Below are positions 54,565 to 62,754 of a DNA stretch of 64,000 nt, piece after piece. A program made the translations under genes and the position numbers. Source of the stretch: a bacterium HR21 (GTDB lineage: Bacteria; Bacteroidota; Ignavibacteria; Kapaibacteriales; HRBIN21); assembly GCA_002898295.1 (NCBI GenBank), contig BEHX01000004.1:113522-177521 (forward strand), read 5' to 3'. Numbering within the stretch: position 1 is the first letter of the stretch; each line of letters begins with the position of its first letter. The notes below the pieces were generated by a model, which did no database searches, was not told the DNA's origin, and saw only the letters and a list, made by a program, of their open reading frames with translations.

Positions 54565-57381
54565 ATGCGCCAGTTTACCGGGCTCGTAGCCGCCGCGCTG
54601 CTTGCGCACGCTCAGGGCACTGAGAACCCTTTTCGACACTTGATGGAGTACGCTCAACCACGTCCGGAAACGGAACAGTCACTCCCTCTTCTCCCCTTCC
54701 AGCCTCTTTCGCCGTCGCCTCGGGTAAGCCTTTTCCCGAACGTCAATCTCATCGTGCCCGAGGCTGATCCAACACCCATCCAGAATGAATCCTCCATCGC
54801 TATCAATCCCCGCAATCCCCGGAACCTGATTGCCTCCGCGGTGGACTACCGCGCCAACTCCTCCACTTGGGTCTATGTCTCCAGCGATGGCGGGTACACT
54901 TGGAGCAATCGCAACCTCGGCAAACCTTTCCCCGACTGGGTCTCCTCCAACGATCCCTCCGTTACTTTCGACGCCGATGGCTATGGCTACCTCTGCTACG
55001 GCGGCTTCAATTTGACCACCGGGGAAAATGGGGTCTTCATCGCCCGCACTACCGATGGCGGTCAAAGTTGGCAAGCGCATATCCCTGTCATCCTCCATCG
55101 GGGGACGATGACTCCGGATTCCGCCTTCGAGGACAAGTACTACATCACCGCCGATCACAGCGGCAGTTCTCCCTACCGCGGGCGGCTCTATATTCCCTGG
55201 AAGCGAGTGATTCCGCGGGATTCCTCCACGCAGATCGTGCTCTCCTTCTCCCAGGACCGCGGGCTTACCTGGAGCACCCCTGTCCCGGTCAGTGACCGCT
55301 TGCCGTTTTCCTCGGAAGACACCACCTACGGGCAGAGCTTTCCGCTGGCAGCAACAGGTCCGGACGGCACTGTCTACGTCGTGTGGAATCACGGTCCGCA
55401 GAAAGCTCTCGGCTTTGCCCGTTCGACCACCGGCGGGGCAAGCTTTGAACCACCTCGGCTGATTCTACGCTACCGCCCTCTGGGCACGGCGAAAGCCATT
55501 CCGGAAGGTGTGCGCCACACGCTCAAAGGCGGCGTACGGGCAGAAACTTACCCCGTCCTGGTCTGCGATACCACACAGGGATCGCGCCGAGGCTGGCTCT
55601 ACCTCTGCTGGGCAGCCGACCCCGTGCCGAACATCTACTTTTCCCGCTCCACCGACGGCGGGCAAACCTGGAGCGAGCCCGTTATTGTCCACTCCGACAC
55701 TGCTGGGGACCAGTTCTGGCCCTGGATGGCACTGGACCCCACAACGGGAGATCTGGCAATCATGTACTTAGACAGCCGTGACGATCCGGGCAACGTGCTG
55801 ACGACAGTCTCGGTCAGCTACTCCAGCGATGGAGGCACAACCTGGACAGACCGCCGCATTGGCGATACCCTCTGGGACCTGCGGCGCAATCCCTTCCGTG
55901 GCAATGCCTTTGCTGGCGACTACAGCGGCTGCGCCTTCTTTGCCGGACGGGTCTACCCCTCGTGGGTTGATATGCGCAACACCACCATCAATCTCGCTGA
56001 CAACGATGTCTACACCGCCCCTCTCAACGTCCGAGCACCTCTGCCGGTGGAGAAGTTCCGTGTCCACCTCTTGCCAGACACCCCGACGGCTCTGCGCCTG
56101 AGCTGGGAAGCACCGACACAGCGCGTCTTTGGGCAGCCACTGACCGCCTTTGAGTATGTCCTCCTCCGCAACGGCAGCTTCTACCGGACGCTGCCCGGCT
56201 CTCTGACCAGCTTCCTCGACACCGCCCTGCAGCCGCATGAACTGTACCGCTATAGCATTGCCGTTGTCTCTGGAAACGATACCAGCCTCTTCCGCTCGGA
56301 CTCTGCCCGCGCCGGTGGGGCGCGCCAGCCCGCTGCCCCGGAGCTCCTCCCGGCAGCACTGGTACAGCCCGATTCTGTTCGGCTCTCTTTCCGTCTCCCG
56401 ACTCGGCGCGCCGATGGCACGACGCCCCTGAGGAATCTCTCCGCACTCCGGCTCTACCGGGACAGTGCCCTGATTGCCACGTTCCCCGTCTCCCCGGCAG
56501 ATACTGGAACGACCCTGACAGTTACCGACGTTGTCTCTGAGGCTGGCTTCTACCGGTACTTCGCTACCGCCCTGGCAGGAGCGGAAGAAAGCCCACCCAG
56601 CGCCTGGCAGATTGTCTATGCCGGGAGAGTGCTCAGAGAACTCTTCGAGCCGTTTGCGGCTCCGGAACTGCCGCGCTACTATAACAGCGGCGCCTGGGGC
56701 TTGACCGCCGTGTTCGCCTTCTCCCCACCGCTCTCTCTGACGGAATCGCCCCAAGGACCCTATGCGAACCGCGAGCGGGACACCCTCGTGCTCTTCCCTA
56801 TCGCGGTTCCTGCGGGCGACTCTGCGCTCGAGCTCAGCTTCGTCCATGCCGCGATTGTTCACCCGTCAGACACTGGTTTCGTCGAAATCGCCTGGAATAC
56901 CTGGGACTCCTGGCAGCAGCTCGGCGCATACAACGCCAGCCTCTATGCCCCGTGGGGCGATGGCGTTCTGGACGATGGAGATTGGCGTCTGGAGCGGTTC
57001 CTGCTCCCGCGTCCTGACACTGCCCGCCTACTCTGGGTGCGCTTCCGCTTCTTCTCCGGACCGATTCGGACCGACGAAGGCTGGTTCCTCGATGATATCC
57101 GCATCCAGACTATCACCACAGTTCCTGGAGCCGTCCTTGAAGAGCCGCGGCTTTTCCCGAACCCTGCCCGTACCATCGTGCGCTGCCGCATCCCCAACGC
57201 CGAACGGGCATCCTTCCGCCTCTGGAACGCTCTCGGGCAATCCTGTCCTGTGCCACTTCTGCAGCGCTCGTCTGCAGAGGTGCTCCTAGACCTGCGGAGC
57301 TTCCCTGCCGGCGTCTACGCCGTGCAGGCTCTCTTCCCCGATGGACACAGCCTCATTGCCCCACTGCTCATTCTGCGCTGA
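54565..57381 (+). CDS. Secreted BNR-repeat (sialidase-like propeller) protein with T9SS sorting domain
   Basis: The 938-residue product has a short signal peptide. A six-bladed propeller region at about 65-500 carries Asp-box repeats (SSDGGYTW, TTDGGQSW, STDGGQTW, SSDGGTTW). Two fibronectin III-like segments lie at about 500-690 and a lectin/jelly-roll-like segment at about 690-860. The C-terminal sorting domain is typical of type IX secretion (FPNPARTIV, FPAGVYAVQ). Asp boxes alone do not prove sialidase activity; the catalytic Arg triad was not identified. It is probably surface-exposed and may bind or degrade glycans. Confidence 0.86.
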   Translation: MRQFTGLVAAALLAHAQGTENPFRHLMEYAQPRPETEQSLPLLPFQPLSPSPRVSLFPNVNLIVPEADPTPIQNESSIAINPRNPRNLIASAVDYRANSSTWVYVSSDGGYTWSNRNLGKPFPDWVSSNDPSVTFDADGYGYLCYGGFNLTTGENGVFIARTTDGGQSWQAHIPVILHRGTMTPDSAFEDKYYITADHSGSSPYRGRLYIPWKRVIPRDSSTQIVLSFSQDRGLTWSTPVPVSDRLPFSSEDTTYGQSFPLAATGPDGTVYVVWNHGPQKALGFARSTTGGASFEPPRLILRYRPLGTAKAIPEGVRHTLKGGVRAETYPVLVCDTTQGSRRGWLYLCWAADPVPNIYFSRSTDGGQTWSEPVIVHSDTAGDQFWPWMALDPTTGDLAIMYLDSRDDPGNVLTTVSVSYSSDGGTTWTDRRIGDTLWDLRRNPFRGNAFAGDYSGCAFFAGRVYPSWVDMRNTTINLADNDVYTAPLNVRAPLPVEKFRVHLLPDTPTALRLSWEAPTQRVFGQPLTAFEYVLLRNGSFYRTLPGSLTSFLDTALQPHELYRYSIAVVSGNDTSLFRSDSARAGGARQPAAPELLPAALVQPDSVRLSFRLPTRRADGTTPLRNLSALRLYRDSALIATFPVSPADTGTTLTVTDVVSEAGFYRYFATALAGAEESPPSAWQIVYAGRVLRELFEPFAAPELPRYYNSGAWGLTAVFAFSPPLSLTESPQGPYANRERDTLVLFPIAVPAGDSALELSFVHAAIVHPSDTGFVEIAWNTWDSWQQLGAYNASLYAPWGDGVLDDGDWRLERFLLPRPDTARLLWVRFRFFSGPIRTDEGWFLDDIRIQTITTVPGAVLEEPRLFPNPARTIVRCRIPNAERASFRLWNALGQSCPVPLLQRSSAEVLLDLRSFPAGVYAVQALFPDGHSLIAPLLILR

Positions 57382-57382
57382 G

Positions 57383-58153
57383 ATGCCCGAGCCTCTCTAC
57401 ATCGTGTTCGACATCGAGACCATCCCGCTGCCGTGGGAGAGCTTCGCCCCCAGCCAGCAGGAATTCCTCCTGCGCGGCGCTCATTCCGAAAGTGAGCAGG
57501 AGAGGCGCAAAGCTGAAATGGCACTGTCTCCCTTCACTGCCCAGGTCATCTGCCTGGGGCTGCAGATCATGGAGACAACCGGGGAAGCGGAATGGGCGCT
57601 CCGCAGCCGAGGTGCCTACATTGTAGACCCGGCATGCGAGGTGGGCGAGCTCCTACCCGAGGCGCTCCCGAACGGCATCCCAGTCTATCGCTGCAGCGAG
57701 CGCACCCTCCTGGAGCAGTTCTGGAAGCTTCTCGACAAGTACGCCGGTGCCCACTTGGTCACCTTCAACGGGCGCAATTTCGATGCCCCTTTCCTCATGC
57801 TCCGCTCGGCGCTCTACCGGATCCGCCCCTCCCGCAATTTGATGGAAGGAACCCGCTACCGCTACGGCGGGCATACTGACCTGCTGGACGAACTCTGCTT
57901 CTACAACCCGCAAACCATGGGTGCCACGAAGCGCTTCAACTTCGACTTCTACGCTCGTGCCTTCGGTATCGAATCGCCGAAAGCGCACGGCATTGACGGT
58001 TCCCGGGTCGCTGAGTACTACCACGACGGACGCCTACTGGAGATTGCCGAGTACTGCCTCGGCGATGTTGCCGCCACGTGGGAGCTGTTCACTCTCTGGT
58101 ACCGCTACCTCCGCTTCGAGGAGAAGAACCGTTCGGGTCCCTCAGGCACGTAA
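57383..58153 (+). CDS. Predicted 3'-5' exonuclease (PolB-related, DEDD type)
   Basis: The 256-residue nuclease has the RNase H-like exonuclease motifs: FDIETIP (Exo I), TFNGRNFDAPFL (Exo II) and YCLGDVAATWEL (Exo III). It matches the family described as a predicted 3'-5' exonuclease related to the PolB proofreading domain. The ATG at 57383 begins one base after the preceding stop, so it is probably co-transcribed with the BNR protein. DNA or RNA specificity is not evident. Confidence 0.88.
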   Translation: MPEPLYIVFDIETIPLPWESFAPSQQEFLLRGAHSESEQERRKAEMALSPFTAQVICLGLQIMETTGEAEWALRSRGAYIVDPACEVGELLPEALPNGIPVYRCSERTLLEQFWKLLDKYAGAHLVTFNGRNFDAPFLMLRSALYRIRPSRNLMEGTRYRYGGHTDLLDELCFYNPQTMGATKRFNFDFYARAFGIESPKAHGIDGSRVAEYYHDGRLLEIAEYCLGDVAATWELFTLWYRYLRFEEKNRSGPSGT

Positions 58154-58159
58154 AAGTGC

Positions 58160-59251
58160 TCAGACGAAGGGTGGCTTGACCACCTCGGCACGGAAGCGGC
58201 GCCCACCGTGTCCGCTGATGTCTACCCACGTTCCCGGCTCGGCAAAGCGTACCGGGACATACCCGAGCGCAATCCCGACCCGCAAGACGGGTGAGATATT
58301 CCCGCTGGTCACCCGCCCAATGGGCTCTTCTGCCTGCACAATCGCGTAGCCAGGACGCGGGATAGAGCGTTCGCTCTCCGTACGCAGTCCCACAAGGCGG
58401 CGTGTAGGTCCGTGCTGTTTGACCTGCAGCAGAGCTTCCCGTCCGAGGAAGTCACCCTTGTCCAGCTTCGTAATCCAGCCCAGCCCGGCTTCGAGCGGAT
58501 TGGTCGTCTCATCTATGTCGTTGCCGTAAAGGCAGTAGCCTTTCTCCAGCCGGAGAGTGTCGCGAGCTCCCAAGCCCGCTGGCTCAATACCGTACGGTGC
58601 GCCCGCACGGAAGATTTCCCGCCAGACGTGTTCGGCTGTCTCGCGGTCGCCTTCGAAGTAGAGCTCGTAGCCCAGCTCTCCAGTATAGCCCGTTCGGGAG
58701 ATGAGCATCGGCACCCCTGCCAGCGTCCCGGAGCGGAAGTGGTAGTAGGGGATTTCCAGCAATGGCAGCTCTGTCAGCGGCTGCAGCGCCTCGGCGGATT
58801 TCGGTCCCTGCACTGCCAGCAGATGCGTCCGGTCGCTCACATCGTCGAGCTGCACCCGAAATGCCGGGGCATGCTCCTGCAGCCAGGCGAAATCCTTGCT
58901 GATGTTGGCGGCGTTGACCACCATCATGTAGAAATCGCCGCAGTGGTAGAGGAGCAAGTCGTCCACAATGCCCCCATCGGGATAGCACATGACCGAGTAC
59001 TGGGCTCGCCCCGGGGTAAGCCGAGCCACATCGTTGACGGTGACGTACTGCAGGAAGGACAGCGCATCCTGCCCCCAGATGCGGAACTCCCCCATGTGCG
59101 AGACATCGAAGACCCCAACCCGCTGCCGCACGAGCAGATGTTCGTGGACGATGCCCTTCGGATAGTGAATCGGCATCTCGAAGCCAGCAAAGGGCGCCAT
59201 CTTCGCCCCGAGCTGACAGTGGAGCTCGAAGAAAATCGTGCGCTTGAGCAT
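58160..59251 (-). CDS. gcvT: Aminomethyltransferase, glycine cleavage T protein
   Basis: The 363-residue tetrahydrofolate enzyme transfers the aminomethyl carbon from lipoyl-H protein to THF, releasing ammonia. Motifs: [56 protein letters not shown] and SGNISPVL. The ATG at 59251 follows the paaN stop with one base between (TGAGATG), so translation is coupled. Other glycine-cleavage genes are not in the window. Confidence 0.96.
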   Translation of the reverse strand: MLKRTIFFELHCQLGAKMAPFAGFEMPIHYPKGIVHEHLLVRQRVGVFDVSHMGEFRIWGQDALSFLQYVTVNDVARLTPGRAQYSVMCYPDGGIVDDLLLYHCGDFYMMVVNAANISKDFAWLQEHAPAFRVQLDDVSDRTHLLAVQGPKSAEALQPLTELPLLEIPYYHFRSGTLAGVPMLISRTGYTGELGYELYFEGDRETAEHVWREIFRAGAPYGIEPAGLGARDTLRLEKGYCLYGNDIDETTNPLEAGLGWITKLDKGDFLGREALLQVKQHGPTRRLVGLRTESERSIPRPGYAIVQAEEPIGRVTSGNISPVLRVGIALGYVPVRFAEPGTWVDISGHGGRRFRAEVVKPPFV

Positions 59252-59252
59252 C

Positions 59253-60926
59253 TCAGACCACTTCTCGAACGTGGACAATCCCAAACCGTGCCGCGACGTA
59301 GCCGAGGTCTGTAAAGCTCGCATTCCCAGCAGCATTGACCCCGGCACCGTGGAAATCACTGTAGGCTGCCGACTGATTGACCCAGACCGGACCGACGAAA
59401 TTGAAGGCAACGGAGGTCCCAGCTTCTGTGAGGAGGTCCGCTGCCTGGCGTTTGAACGCCTCCTCTGTTGTGTAGACTGCCGTCACCAGAGCCCCGGCAC
59501 TGCGGACGAGCGCAGCCATCTCCTGCAGGGCTGAGTCGGCGCTGGGTGAACGCACCAGGAAGGCAATCGGTCCGAACCACTCCCGCCCGTAAACCTGCCG
59601 GTGCTCGCCCTGCCGAGCCTCGAGCAGCAGCGGGGTTGCCGTCCGGGCATCGGGATAGTCAGGGTGATCAAGCGGGGTACTTGCCCGCAGAACAGGCAGC
59701 CCGAGCGCCTCCGCCTGACGCAGCCGCTGGAGCGTCTGCTCATTTTGAAGAGCCCCGAGCGTCGGGGGTCCTGCTTTGGGATTGTGCACCAGGGCGTCAA
59801 TGGCTGCACAGAGTCGGGCAGCAACTTCCTCCGGCAAGAGGCGTCCATCGGGTGTTTCAACCCCGGTCTCTGGCACGAAGATGTTCTGCGGTGCCGTACA
59901 CATCTGCCCACTGTACAGGCAGAGGCTGAAGGCAAGATTGTCCAGAACAGCGCCCAGATCAGCAACCGAGTGGAGCAGGACGGAGTTGACCCCGGCTTTC
60001 TCCGTGAAGACCACCTTGCCGCCGAGCCGACGTTCGAGCTCGGTGCCGAAGGCTGGGCTTCCGGTGTAATCCACAATCCGCACCGCTGGGTGCTCAACTA
60101 CCTCCCACGTCAGCGGCTCCTCCAGGGTACACGGGAGCATCAGCAGCACATTCGGGTCGATACCCAGCCTCTCCAATGCGCGCTGCAACCGAGCCACCAC
60201 CAGCGCCACAGGAAGCATCACCGTTGGATGCGGCTTCCACAGGCATGCATTCCCCGTGATCAGGTTGGCAAAAACGCCGGGAAAGGCGTTCCAGACAGGG
60301 AAGGTCGAACAGCCGATGACAGCCCCGAGCCCTTTCGGCACAGCCTGGAAGCGTTTCCGCACAGCGATCTCACCCTTGCCCAGAGGCTTCCTCCAGAGCA
60401 CCTCCGGGGCAAATCCCTCCAGCGCCATGACCCCGGTAGCAATCGCTTCCAACGCCCGGTCAAACGCGTGTGGTCCCGAGGCTTGGAATGCCATCACGAA
60501 GCCCTGCCCCGTGGTATGCATAGTGGCATACGCCAGCGGGAAGAACTCTGCCGCTGCCTGTTCGAGCGCTTCAAGCAGGAGCACGGCGCGGGTGCGTCCG
60601 TCGAGCCGCTGCCACTGACGCTGTGCCCGCTGTGCTCGCTCCACAGCTGTTGCCACAGAGAGCCGGCGATAGTGCACCCCGAGCGGGAAACCGTACGGGG
60701 AAATCTCGCCGCCGACCCACTCCCCATCGCCCTGTTGGAGCCACTCCTGGAAAGGCTTGTGCAGCAATCCTTCGAAGCGTCGCCTTCCGTCCTCGTGGGC
60801 TGTCTCCCCGTATATCTTGCCGCTCGGGACCTCCGCCCAGTGGGCGTAGAACGTTCGAGTGCGTACAGCCCCGAGTGCCCGTTCCAATGTTGGCATGTGC
60901 TTCTCGCGGAGCTCGTCCCAGTTCAT
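59253..60926 (-). CDS. paaN: PaaN-type aldehyde dehydrogenase of phenylacetate degradation
   Basis: The 557-residue aldehyde dehydrogenase superfamily protein matches PaaN in length and in its long N-terminal region (residues 1-85). The catalytic Cys343 lies in YSGQMCTAPQN, the general base Glu309 in VVFTEKAG, and GCSTFPVWNAFPG and KPHPTV line the cofactor site. PaaN-like enzymes are thought to oxidise the ring-opened semialdehyde in organisms without the fused PaaZ. It is in an operon with gcvT, some 51 kb from paaABCD. Confidence 0.88.
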   Translation of the reverse strand: MNWDELREKHMPTLERALGAVRTRTFYAHWAEVPSGKIYGETAHEDGRRRFEGLLHKPFQEWLQQGDGEWVGGEISPYGFPLGVHYRRLSVATAVERAQRAQRQWQRLDGRTRAVLLLEALEQAAAEFFPLAYATMHTTGQGFVMAFQASGPHAFDRALEAIATGVMALEGFAPEVLWRKPLGKGEIAVRKRFQAVPKGLGAVIGCSTFPVWNAFPGVFANLITGNACLWKPHPTVMLPVALVVARLQRALERLGIDPNVLLMLPCTLEEPLTWEVVEHPAVRIVDYTGSPAFGTELERRLGGKVVFTEKAGVNSVLLHSVADLGAVLDNLAFSLCLYSGQMCTAPQNIFVPETGVETPDGRLLPEEVAARLCAAIDALVHNPKAGPPTLGALQNEQTLQRLRQAEALGLPVLRASTPLDHPDYPDARTATPLLLEARQGEHRQVYGREWFGPIAFLVRSPSADSALQEMAALVRSAGALVTAVYTTEEAFKRQAADLLTEAGTSVAFNFVGPVWVNQSAAYSDFHGAGVNAAGNASFTDLGYVAARFGIVHVREVV

Positions 60927-60947
60927 TCTTGCGCTCTGCCGAAGCTA

Positions 60948-60959
60948 TGGCACTTGCCA
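60948..60959. promoter_or_regulatory. 5-2-5 palindrome in the paaN promoter/leader
   Basis: TGGCA-CT-TGCCA, a perfect 5-bp inverted repeat, lies six bases downstream of the -7 box at 60966-60973. It is a candidate operator for phenylacetate control. Confidence 0.3.
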
Positions 60960-60965
60960 GATGCC

Positions 60966-60973
60966 CAAACTTA
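60966..60973 (-). promoter_or_regulatory. Putative -7 element for paaN-gcvT
   Basis: On the minus strand TAAGTTTG matches TAnnTTTG exactly, 39 bases before the ATG at 60926. Confidence 0.48.
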
Positions 60974-61055
60974 GGGGTTTTCCTACCTTACCTTGCCTCC
61001 CTGCCCCGAAGACTGCCTTGGTTCGTCCCTGGCTCCGGCAGCGTGGAAGAGCACG

Positions 61056-62222
61056 ATGGCACACAACAGCACATCCGGCTCCCCACAGTGGAAGTTCATC
61101 GTGCTCCTGGGTGGTGTCAGCCTTCTGGCTGATGTAACCTACGAAGGGGCGCGCAGCATTCTCGGTCCGTTTTTCGGGACACTCGGCGCGAGCGCAACAG
61201 TCATCGGCACTGTAAGCGGTCTAGGGGAGCTCTTGGGCTATGGAGCCCGCCTGCTTTCCGGCTACATCAGCGATCGGACCCGACGCTACTGGGCGGTAGC
61301 CATCGCGGGCTACAGCATCAACCTCCTGGCAGTCCCTCTCCTGGCGCTGACAGGTCACTGGCTGGAGGCAGCCGGGCTGGTTCTGGCAGAGCGCCTTGGG
61401 AAAGCGATCCGCACCCCTGCCCGCGACGTGATGCTTTCCTATGCTGCCACCAGCGTTGGGCAGGGCTGGGGATTTGGGATCCACGAAGCGCTCGACCAGC
61501 TTGGGGCACTGCTGGGTCCGCTTCTGGTGAGCCTCATGCTCATGGCTGGAGGGCAGTACCGGCTCAGTTTTGCCCTGCTGCTGCTCCCGGCTCTGTCGGC
61601 GCTCGCACTGCTGCTCCGTGCCCGAGCTCTCTACCCACGTCCACAAGGGCTGGAATCCACCACACAGCCTGCCTCTACCCCTCGGCTCCCGACGATGTTC
61701 TGGCTCTACCTGCTCGCCGCTGCCCTCGCAGCTGCTGGCACGGTTGACTTCCCGCTGTTTGCCTACCACTTCAGCCGAAGCACGGGCATTCCGGATGCTT
61801 GGATTCCTCTGCTCTATGCTCTGGCAATGGGAGCAGACGCTCTGGCAGCGCTAGTGCTCGGGCGCCTTTTCGACCGGCTGGGGATGAAATTGCTCCCTCT
61901 CCTGGTTATCCCAGCGGCTTTGGTAGCGCCGCTGGTGCTATTTGGCGGCGGTCCAGGGATTCTGGCAGGGACGCTCCTCTGGGGAGCTAACCTTGGTGCG
62001 CACGAATCTGTGCTCCGAGCCGCTGTTGCTGGGATAGTTGGGCAGAGTGCTCGCGGGTTAGCGTACGGGATCTTCGGTGCAGGCTTCGGTCTCGGGTGGT
62101 TCCTGGGCAGTGCAGCGATGGGCGTGCTCTACGATGTGTCGCCCTCGCTGGTGGCGGTCTTCTCGGTCTGCGCCCATGCCCTCTCCCTCTGCCTTTTCCT
62201 GGCAATCGCGATCCGGCAGTAG
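61056..62222 (+). CDS. MFS-family transporter
   Basis: The 388-residue protein has about twelve predicted membrane helices and the MFS loop motif between helices 2 and 3 (GYISDRTRRYWAV). A repeat of it follows in the second half (GRLFDRLGMKL). The conserved N-terminus LADVTYEGARSILGPFF resembles a subgroup of uncharacterised exporters. ATG at 61056 follows GGAAGAG; a longer frame from 60993 is not hydrophobic and is not conserved in form. The substrate is unknown. It diverges from paaN. Confidence 0.9.
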   Translation: MAHNSTSGSPQWKFIVLLGGVSLLADVTYEGARSILGPFFGTLGASATVIGTVSGLGELLGYGARLLSGYISDRTRRYWAVAIAGYSINLLAVPLLALTGHWLEAAGLVLAERLGKAIRTPARDVMLSYAATSVGQGWGFGIHEALDQLGALLGPLLVSLMLMAGGQYRLSFALLLLPALSALALLLRARALYPRPQGLESTTQPASTPRLPTMFWLYLLAAALAAAGTVDFPLFAYHFSRSTGIPDAWIPLLYALAMGADALAALVLGRLFDRLGMKLLPLLVIPAALVAPLVLFGGGPGILAGTLLWGANLGAHESVLRAAVAGIVGQSARGLAYGIFGAGFGLGWFLGSAAMGVLYDVSPSLVAVFSVCAHALSLCLFLAIAIRQ

Positions 62223-62240
62223 GCAGGCGCAGCCTTGCCT
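62221..62240 (+). terminator. Possible hairpin after the MFS gene
   Basis: AGGCAGG and CCTTGCCT can form a 7-bp stem with a 6-base loop, starting inside the MFS stop codon and followed by GAAGTTTG. There is no real T tract, so termination is uncertain. Confidence 0.3.
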
Positions 62241-62251
62241 GAAGTTTGTCC

Positions 62252-62494
62252 TCACTGCTGGTAGGCTGTCCAGCGGCGATGCTCATCACTTCCCTGCCCC
62301 GCCAGACAGAGCTTCTGAAGCGGGCAGTGAAGACAGTCTGGATTCCGGTCAAAGCACCAGCGCAGCGCAACGCGAAATGCCCCTTCGTCGACGAACATGG
62401 GGAATATGCCGGGCACCGAGGCGACGCGCGCCTCTATGTCTCCCCGCATGTCCTTCGCTTTGATGATAAAAGGGCGTTCTGCTTCGTAGTGCAC
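62252..62494 (-). CDS. Small protein with endonuclease III-type Fe-S cysteine motif
   Basis: The 80-residue product starts at a GTG at 62494, the first possible start after an in-frame stop. The C-terminal half has C-x6-C-x2-C-x5-C (WCFDRNPDCLHCPLQKLC), the exact spacing of the 4Fe-4S loop in Nth/MutY DNA glycosylases. There is no helix-hairpin-helix or glycosylase domain in front of it. GC-rich third codon positions support real coding. It may be a mini Fe-S protein or the remnant of a larger glycosylase-like gene; I cannot assign a function. Confidence 0.5.
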   Translation of the reverse strand: MHYEAERPFIIKAKDMRGDIEARVASVPGIFPMFVDEGAFRVALRWCFDRNPDCLHCPLQKLCLAGQGSDEHRRWTAYQQ

Positions 62495-62531
62495 AACCTC
62501 TACCGCTGGGAAGCAAGGGGAAACTCATCCC

Positions 62532-62680
62532 TGCCGCGTACAGTGCGGCACCATGAGCTTCTCAGGAATACGAAAGCTCGGCGTGCCTTGCCCCAGGCTG
62601 CCTGAGAACGGACTATCCGAGCAGTTTCCAGCAACCTCTCTGAGGCACGCCGCTCATGGACCATGCTACTACCACGTTGC
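62532..62680 (-). ncRNA. Candidate structured RNA or leader with nested inverted repeats
   Basis: Nested perfect repeats: CCATGAGC (62551-62558) with GCTCATGG (62652-62659); CGGCGTGCC (62579-62587) with GGCACGCCG (62644-62652); CGGA-CTA-TCCG (62609-62619); and TGCCGC (62532-62537) with GCGGCA (62545-62550). A 7-bp helix, 62596-62602 with 62630-62636, forms only on the minus strand, where two pairs are G-U; on the plus strand they are C-A mismatches. So the transcript is probably minus. A 6-bp hairpin (62555-62560 with 62574-62579) competes with the outer stem, as in a switch. The 260-base gap 62495-62754 holds no convincing gene. It matches no class I know. Confidence 0.4.
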
Positions 62681-62686
62681 CACGGG

Positions 62687-62694
62687 CAAAAATG
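62687..62694 (-). promoter_or_regulatory. -7-like box ahead of the structured element
   Basis: On the minus strand CATTTTTG differs from TAnnTTTG by one base and would start transcription near 62680, at the edge of the nested repeats. Confidence 0.3.
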
Positions 62695-62754
62695 GCACCA
62701 GCTATAGGTCAGCTCCCTTGACACCGCTGCTCCTCATCCAGATGCCCATGCGCC

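Noticed and set aside
62246..62605. Plus-strand open frame opposite the small Fe-S-type gene
   Set aside because: It has no motif, overlaps the structured repeats and lacks the cysteine pattern found on the minus strand.
62532..62680. Known RNA classes (SRP, RNase P, tmRNA, 6S) for the structured element
   Set aside because: The conserved SRP tetraloop region, the RNase P GAGGAAAGTCC core and the tmRNA ends are absent; 6S could not be tested without a model, but the stacked short helices do not resemble its long rod.
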